Shown: in pieces, positions 58,201-64,000 of the stretch | How positions within the stretch are numbered: the first letter of the stretch is position 1 | Layout: each line of letters opens with the position of its first letter | From: Parasponia andersonii | Lineage: Eukaryota > Streptophyta > Magnoliopsida > Rosales > Cannabaceae | Assembly (NCBI GenBank): GCA_002914805.1 | Contig: JXTB01000116.1 | Location: 521,140-585,139 of the forward strand | Reading direction: 5' to 3' | Length of the DNA: 64,000 nucleotides | Program-made: the position numbers and the translations under genes | The notes under the pieces: model-generated | Seen by the model: the letters and a program-made list of their open reading frames with translations, nothing else | Told to the model about the DNA's origin: nothing | Databases searched by the model: none

Positions 58201-61200
58201 TTTTTTTTTTTTTTGCTGGATAAGACTATTCACTTACCTTAAAAAATAGAAGGCATTGTCATGTTGAAATAAGACATATCTAAATTTTTAGGATAATTTT
58301 TGCTATTGAGAATGTGATACATTTACAAATATTTGTTTTTGTATCTGTATTATCTCTTTATGTTGTTAATCAAATGTATTCATGTCTTTTATCATATCAT
58401 TACCCATATCCTGAATTTACTTTATTTATGTCTCTTGTTCTGTCTCTTTTTATTGTTGTGGGATCCCTTCAATCAATGGGGCACTGCCACAGCCTTTTGG
58501 AGCTATCTTTGCTACAATTCGACAAACTTCAAATGAGTTGAATTGCTCTCATGAGGCTAGAAGCCTATACTTGGCTTGGTTATATGGCTTACTAAGCTAA
58601 GCCTGATCCAACAACAGAATTGGTAAAATATAGGATGCCAACCTGATCGAGTTGTCTCACATATTACGGGAATTCTTCAAAATAATCTGTTGTATTTTGA
58701 TAATATCTTTGGGCTTGGGTCCAACCTGAACTACAGTGTGTATGTAACCAGCCTGTTAGAAGATCTGCTCAGCTCATTGAGCCCTATGAAGTAAAACATT
58801 TCTTTGCTTCTCTTGTGCAAGTGCAATAAATGTCTTTTAAATGGCTTTTGCTGGAAATCTTTTTCTGTTGAAACAATTTTCTGTTAGATACTCTACGTTG
58901 CGTCTGTACATGGAACTAATTCGCATTTGCCTCCTGAATTTGTTGTCTGTCAACTATAGAAAGAGAACACTGGTTTTCCTTGTTTTTCTTTTATTACCTC
59001 TTTGATCTCGTCAAGTTTAGTCGGGTGATGCTATGAGCATTAAGATGATGAGGTTCTGGTTGTAAATTGTAGTTGTCTAAAATCATGATGATGCATTGTT
59101 TAATTGGTCCCATGTATTCTTGTCAAGAAGTTAATTAATTTTACTGTCTTAAATTCTTTTTTAATTGCTACTGGTTTGTTAGTTTCCCTTTTATTCACTG
59201 TTGCAGGTGATGTAGGTGCTCTTGGCTGGTGGGACTTATTCATAAATTTTGGGTACTGTTTGTACATATCTTGTAATGAGAGTTGCATAAAAGGTTTGAA
59301 TCTTTGTCCATTCCTATTGATGACCAATAATTTTTTTTCCCCCTTTCTTTATCGCAGAATTGCACAGTGCTTTGCCTTTCTTGTTTGTACTAAGTGGTCA
59401 AATCCAGTGATTCATCGAAATTCTCAAGCCAGAGAAGCCAGTTCATCTTCTACATCTATTAGATTTCTTGACTGGAACAGTGGATCAGTAGTTTCTCCGG
59501 AGGAGGATCAGGATCAGGATAGATTATGTGGCCTACAAGACGTTGGTGGTCATATCATGAAAATTCCTGTAATTGGTTTTCAGATCCTCCTATGTATGCG
59601 CCTTGAGGTATATTATGTTTTTAGTTCTGTTCATCCTTTGTAAGTGGAATCTTATGGATGGAGCTGATATGGCTTCAAATTTCAGGGAACCCCTGCTACT
59701 GCAAGGAAAATACCACTTCCTATTCTCTTCTCTCCCCTTTTCTTACTCCAAGGTGTTGGTGTGCTAGCTGCTGCATCAAGGTTGGTGGAGAAAATTATTC
59801 TCTTACTACGCACTGGAGCCGACACAGGAACATATTTTAGATTTTCCTCTAGAGCTCATGATTGCTTGGGGTTCTTGCACCATGGTTCGAGGTAATGATT
59901 TCGATTCCTGCCCTGTTCCTTCTCTTTTTGATGGGTTACAGGCCAATCATTTGTACCTACTGCCAGTATAGAGATATCTAGAATGGAGAATATTTTTTAG
60001 CTATGAATTCTGATGGTGAATGAAACTAGAGTGAGTACTTCGAAGTAATTTTTAGTTTGACATTTTAAATATAGGCTTCTTGGCTGGTGGTCAATTGACG
60101 AAGGAAGTCGTGAAGAGCAGGCTCGACTGTTTCATGAGGGTGCTTCAGGGTTAGTATTGTTTATCGTAGTTTTTGAACATTGCACTTACTGCATTTGTCG
60201 TTTAATATGTGATTTGTTGTGCTTATTGGGAGAAAGTTATATAAGCATTTTTTCTGATCTTATGTACTTTTGTTTTGACCACACAGGTATAATACTTTTA
60301 GTGGTTATCCACCTGAGATAGTGAAAAAAATGCCTAAAAAGGATCTAGCTGAGGAGGTGATTTTAATTTTCATTGCATCTTTTTTTTTTTTTTTTTTTTG
60401 GATAGAGTTGTTTCTCGACCTGTATTTTATGTTCCTTTTGATTCTAATTGAAGATTCTAGTTACTGATCATGTACTTTAGCTTCTGTAGTAATCGGTTTT
60501 TTTTTTTTTTTTTTTTTCTCTCAAAGCTACATTGATTTTCTACAAAATATTCTTATATCTCAGGTCTGGAGACTTCAAGCAGCTCTAGGGGAACAGACAG
60601 AAATCACTAAATACAGCCAGCAGGAGTTTGAAAGACTACAAAATGTAAGTTATCTCATCCTTAATTTGTTGTATCTCATTCCAATGTGTATCCTGTGTGA
60701 ATTTGAAAGTTAATCTTGTGTCCAAAACTGCTGGTTATGGTGGTAATGGCTCTTTAATTCAATATGTTACTGGTGCTATTTGTCATTTGGAATTGCATGA
60801 AATCAGTTCAAAGTCAATAAGTCAAAAGCAGGTCTTAAACTTTCTTAATTTTCCATAGCATAATTCCATCTTTTGAGTTGGTTCAACTTAACGTAGAATT
60901 TGATGTTTAACATGATATGTAGATTTGCTTTGATGTTTAGAGTCAATAATGAGATGTTCCTCGAGGAATTTTTTTAAAAAATTTATTTTGGAATGGTTTG
61001 ATATCTCAATTGAGTTCTTAACGAGGAGTTATGTTTTAAATTTGACAGTCTTTTCCATATCAGATCTTTTCTACAGTTCTTTTGAGAAAAGATTTTAAAG
61101 ATCTAGTAATTTAACAGACTGTACATGTCAATATGTTGGTTGATACCTTGTTCATGTAAAATGAAAGATCTGATCTGCTCACGTATCCTTACATATACTA

Positions 61201-61668
61201 AAGTTCCTGTCCAAATTTATAATTAACCCCATGGTTATTTTCAAAGGTTTCTTCTATCTTTCATTTTCTTGTGTTTCTCATTTCTTTTTTCTTTTGCCCT
61301 GCGGCAGTGTGTCTTTGTTGAGATCCTCTGCTGTTTCCTGAATTAGTTCCTGCGCATGAAAGCTTATTGTTATTGCTGAATTTGGTCTTCTTTTCCTGGT
61401 CAGGAAAAAGTTTTATGCAGGATTTGCTTCGAGAGAGAGATCAGTGTGGTCCTGTTGCCATGTAGGCATCGTGTTCTTTGCAGGTGTGATTTTCTTGTAT
61501 TGTAGTATTTTTTTTTGGGGTTGTGCAAGTGCTTTGAACCTTAGTATCTGACTTTGTTGTGCTCATCAATTTTTTCTGTAATGTTACAGTACCTGCTGTG
61601 ATAAGTGTAAGAAATGCCCAATATGCCGAGTTTCTGTCGAGCAACGATTACCTGTATATGATGTTTAA
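55242..61668 (+). CDS. Multi-pass membrane protein with C-terminal RING finger (plant transmembrane Fragile-X-F-associated type)
   Basis: Exons: 55242-55357, 56124-56214, 56338-56422, 56691-56775, 56947-57016, 58054-58123, 59207-59252, 59358-59607, 59686-59891, 60075-60149, 60287-60356, 60564-60644, 61404-61483, 61590-61668. All are GT-AG, phases agree, total 467 codons plus TAA. The N-terminal two-thirds hold several hydrophobic segments (for example LLFSYTVLLVLKL, ATPLLVAFELLLCIYL, IVFLPLLAFEIIILI, FFVAATIFTLLKL). The family wording MCRALMPGDDDS and LGWWDLFINFG is present. Near the C-terminus a C3HC4 RING has Cys420, Cys423, Cys435, His437, Cys441, Cys444, Cys451 and Cys454, with P before the last pair. 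A RING with these residues usually binds a ubiquitin E2, so the protein is probably a membrane E3 ligase. That activity is inferred; its substrate is unknown. The ATG is the first in-frame one after a TA/GA-rich leader. Confidence 0.92.
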
Positions 61669-62517
61669 CTTTCCCTCCTTTTTGAGAAACGGAATTTGGG
61701 TGCATAGAGGAGGTTCGTAACTTCAAATAGAACAGGTTTTAGTACAGTTCTTTTGAGACTTCTGCGATGGGTGAGTATTGCCCTGTTCAAATTGACAAAG
61801 GATGGCAGGTAATTTGACTATGACAGGATTTGCTAAAATTTTGCCCTATATGGAATTGTAATTTGTACATATACTGAACTCATACAAGAGTAAAGTAAAT
61901 TTTTATAGCAGGCTGCAAGTCTTTTACATGTATTATATTAGCTCTAGGTTTATATGTGACGTATATTTTAGTCTTCAAGGGTTTCCAAGTTATGTATTGT
62001 TTATGTTTTATTTCTAACCTTACTGAAATATCCTAGAGTTTCAAGCAATGATATTCTCTTTCATTGTATTTATCCTCTTTTTTTTTTTTCTGTTTGAGAT
62101 TTATTCTTGTTTCCTTTGTTCTCTTCTGGTTTACTATGGTTGTGCACACGTGGCCATTTTGTCGACGTCATTAGGAAAAAGATCTTATTGAAGTGTGTGT
62201 TTAATAGAACCTGTTTTTGTTTATATGCGTTTCTTGTTCATAGAGTCGAAATATGATAGCTTTGCATGAGTTCTTCAAAAATTGATTTTTTTTTTTAGAA
62301 TGCCCTTGATGATTAATACATTTTTTATATTTTACTCATCCTTTTTATCTACATTTTTTATATTTTACTCATCCTTTTTATCACTTCAAAAGACCATATG
62401 ATATTTGTGCGACTTTGATTCACGTCTTCATATTTGGTCAAAGTGTATTGTTCTCTTCGGATATATCACGTCACAATACTTTCAAATTCGAGATAATCTG
62501 ATTAGTAATTTTCTAAC
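61669..62517. other. 3' UTR of the RING gene and short intergenic region
   Basis: T-rich sequence after the TAA. The 3' UTR probably includes 61669 to about 62050. ATTTTACTCATCCTTTTTAT is repeated once (62328-62347 and 62357-62376). No other feature. Confidence 0.5.
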
Positions 62518-63442
62518 GGGTTAATGGTACCATTGGTTTCTAGCTTATTACCATTTTAGTATATCGGTATTTATATTTTTTTTATTAAAAATGTTTTGTA
62601 GCATTTAAGTACTAAATGTTTTTTTTTTTTGGCATTATTAGTTTTTTTGGCACTTTTATCTAAGATTTTATTAAAATTTATTTGAATTAGAGAAATTTTG
62701 AACCATTGATCTCGATTTTTTAATTATTTAACAGTTTCGTCCATAATTTTATTTTTGTATTCATGTTTCCAATTAGTAATATTGTATTTGCCAATCTTTC
62801 AAAAAATTAAAATTCAAAAACCGACACAAAACAAATAGTTCATTTAAAAATCAAATTTAAAAAAGAAAAAAATATAATAATAAACCTTAATTTATATCAA
62901 ACTATAGTAATTTTATGAATAAAAAAATAATTCTCATTATTTTTAAAATTAAAACAAATTTATGTACACATTTTTATACTAGTCAAATTTGAGTGAAAAT
63001 TTATTATATTCATTAAATGTCCATATAATTATGAATGGTTATTCTAAAAATTAATTAATTATTTACAACAAATAAACATGAAAAGTTTTACAATTTTTCG
63101 TTAAATGTTCAATTTTTTATGTTATTGTATCTATCAATCTTTTGAAAAATTAATTTTTTAAAATTTTAATTTTTTGAAAGATTGACAGATGTAATATTGT
63201 TAATTAGAAATATGAATACAAAAAAAAAATATGGATTAAATTGTTAAAAATTTGAAAAATCAAGATTGATAGTGCAAAATTTCTCTCGTTCAAATGAATT
63301 TTAACGAAATCTTGGATGAAATATACCAAAAAGACCCATTGTGCCGAAAAGAGGAACGTTTAGTATTTAAATACCACAAAAAAAGACCGAAGACCAATAT
63401 GCCAAAATAATAGTAAATTAAGGACCACCGGTGCCTTTAACC
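62518..63442. mobile_element. Long-TIR MITE, about 925 bp
   Basis: The left arm (62518 to about 62820) and right arm (about 63140-63442) are inverted over roughly 300 bp. Matched words: GGTTAA(T/A)GG, AAGTACTAAATG against TTTAGTATTTAAA, AGAGAAATTTTG against CAAAATTTCTCTC, and CAATCTTTCAAAAAATTAAAAT. The centre (62820-63140) is AT-rich and non-coding. TTTTCTA occurs just outside both ends (62509-62515 and 63444-63450), a possible target duplication. The size and arms fit a Mutator-like MITE. Confidence 0.78.
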
Positions 63443-63450
63443 TTTTTCTA

Positions 63451-63890
63451 GATGTCTGGCATTTCGAGTTTACCTCGAACTTAAACACTAGATGACACAG
63501 ACACATGGTAGAATTGGGATAGTAAGAATGATGGTTCTTTTAGAATTGGAATGGTAAGAATTATGGTTCTTGTTAACGCACAAACACAGTTATGGCCATA
63601 CAACAAATCCCCGGGGGAAAAAAAAAAAAAAAACTGCAGCAAATACAAGTTCGCCACCACATTAAAGACAATAAAGCTAATTATTCTTTTATTAATGTGT
63701 TAAAATATATTCCACACAAGACATGATACGACAGTTTCCCATCCAAGTATAGGCAATTTCAGTCTCAGAACTTAATCATTTAGTAGCAGAAACAGGATAA
63801 CTATTTCTGAGTTCATAGCAAGAGAGATCGAAATATCACAATTTTCACTTTTATGCGTAGCTTTAAATAAATCTTTTATGATGCACATAA
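63451..63890. other. Spacer and probable 3' UTR of the edge gene
   Basis: Contains a tandem phrase TAGAATTGG(G/A)ATAGTAAGAAT(G/T)ATGGTTCTT (about 63511-63570), an A-run at 63618-63632 and the sequence after the minus-strand stop. No gene of its own. Confidence 0.5.
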
Positions 63891-64000
63891 TCATGCTGTT
63901 ATGACTGGTGGTTCCGGCTTAGGAGTTGTGACAAGAATGCCATCTTTGCCTGTTGCCTTGGAAGTTACTTTAGCAGCATCAAGGATCTTTTGGATGAAGT
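63891..64000 (-). CDS. C-terminal end of an unidentified minus-strand protein (partial)
   Basis: Reading inward from the right edge on the minus strand gives 36 codons, open, to TGA at 63893-63891. The residues begin FIQKILDAAKVTSKATGKDG and end with a Pro-rich PKPEPPVITA. Codon use and absence of A/T homopolymers look coding, unlike the neighbouring spacer. I cannot name the protein; the part outside the window is needed. Confidence 0.6.
   Translation of the reverse strand, partial: FIQKILDAAKVTSKATGKDGILVTTPKPEPPVITA

Noticed and set aside
59104-59643. 179-codon + frame within the RING gene
   Set aside because: It is exons 7 and 8 read through the intron between them; the splice sites give the true product.
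1-64000. Search for CRISPR arrays, bacterial operons, tRNA or rRNA genes, or a new defence-type system
   Set aside because: No regular direct repeats with unique spacers, no polycistronic gene sets and no tRNA-like cloverleaf were recognised; the window is ordinary plant nuclear DNA with many transposons.

Overview
The window is AT-rich nuclear DNA of a flowering plant, probably a eudicot and perhaps a rosid. The evidence is two well-preserved intron-rich genes with standard plant splice sites, plant-type Ty1/copia and Ty3/gypsy retrotransposons, many MITEs and long AT-rich spacers. Two N runs (29420-29428 and 30604-30606) mark assembly gaps. No bacterial, organellar, CRISPR or phage signal was seen, and no tRNA or rRNA gene was recognised.

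Two complete genes can be rebuilt from splice sites, both on the + strand. MSH2 (31238-40782, 13 exons, 942 codons plus stop) encodes the DNA mismatch-repair ATPase. The second gene (55242-61668, 14 exons, 467 codons plus stop) encodes a multi-pass membrane protein with a C-terminal C3HC4 RING finger, of the plant 'transmembrane Fragile-X-F-associated' type. A partial minus-strand gene ends at the right edge (63891-64000), and a possible minus-strand first exon lies at 2267-2332.

The left 25 kb is dominated by transposable elements. Position 1-1169 is an inverted copia-type LTR. Three copies of a small MITE family sit between TA microsatellites (4.5-6.9 kb). A complete but decayed Galadriel-like chromovirus (7335-13303, minus strand) has both LTRs, PBS, PPT and a target-site duplication. 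It lies against, and probably within, an Athila-type gypsy element (13304 to about 20375). The Athila gag is itself split by a 1.8-kb copia-type solo LTR (13413-15211). A Del/Tekay-like solo LTR (23173-25040) with a perfect 5-bp TSD sits inside an odd GTAAC-rich quasi-repeat.

The 25-31 kb stretch holds MITEs, a 45-bp tandem repeat, an 11-bp minisatellite and a palindrome. Between the two genes (41-55 kb) lie copia fragments, LTR remnants, an 82-bp perfect duplication, a long-TIR MITE and a poly(A)-tailed retroposed sequence with a 12-bp exact TSD core. The right end carries another MITE with arms of about 300 bp.

I found no convincing new multi-gene system. The most interesting material is the three-level retrotransposon nest, the microsatellite-flanked MITE family, the GTAAC and 11-bp repeat arrays, the retroposon, and the regulatory layout upstream of MSH2 (E2F-like sites, TA microsatellite, upstream ORF).
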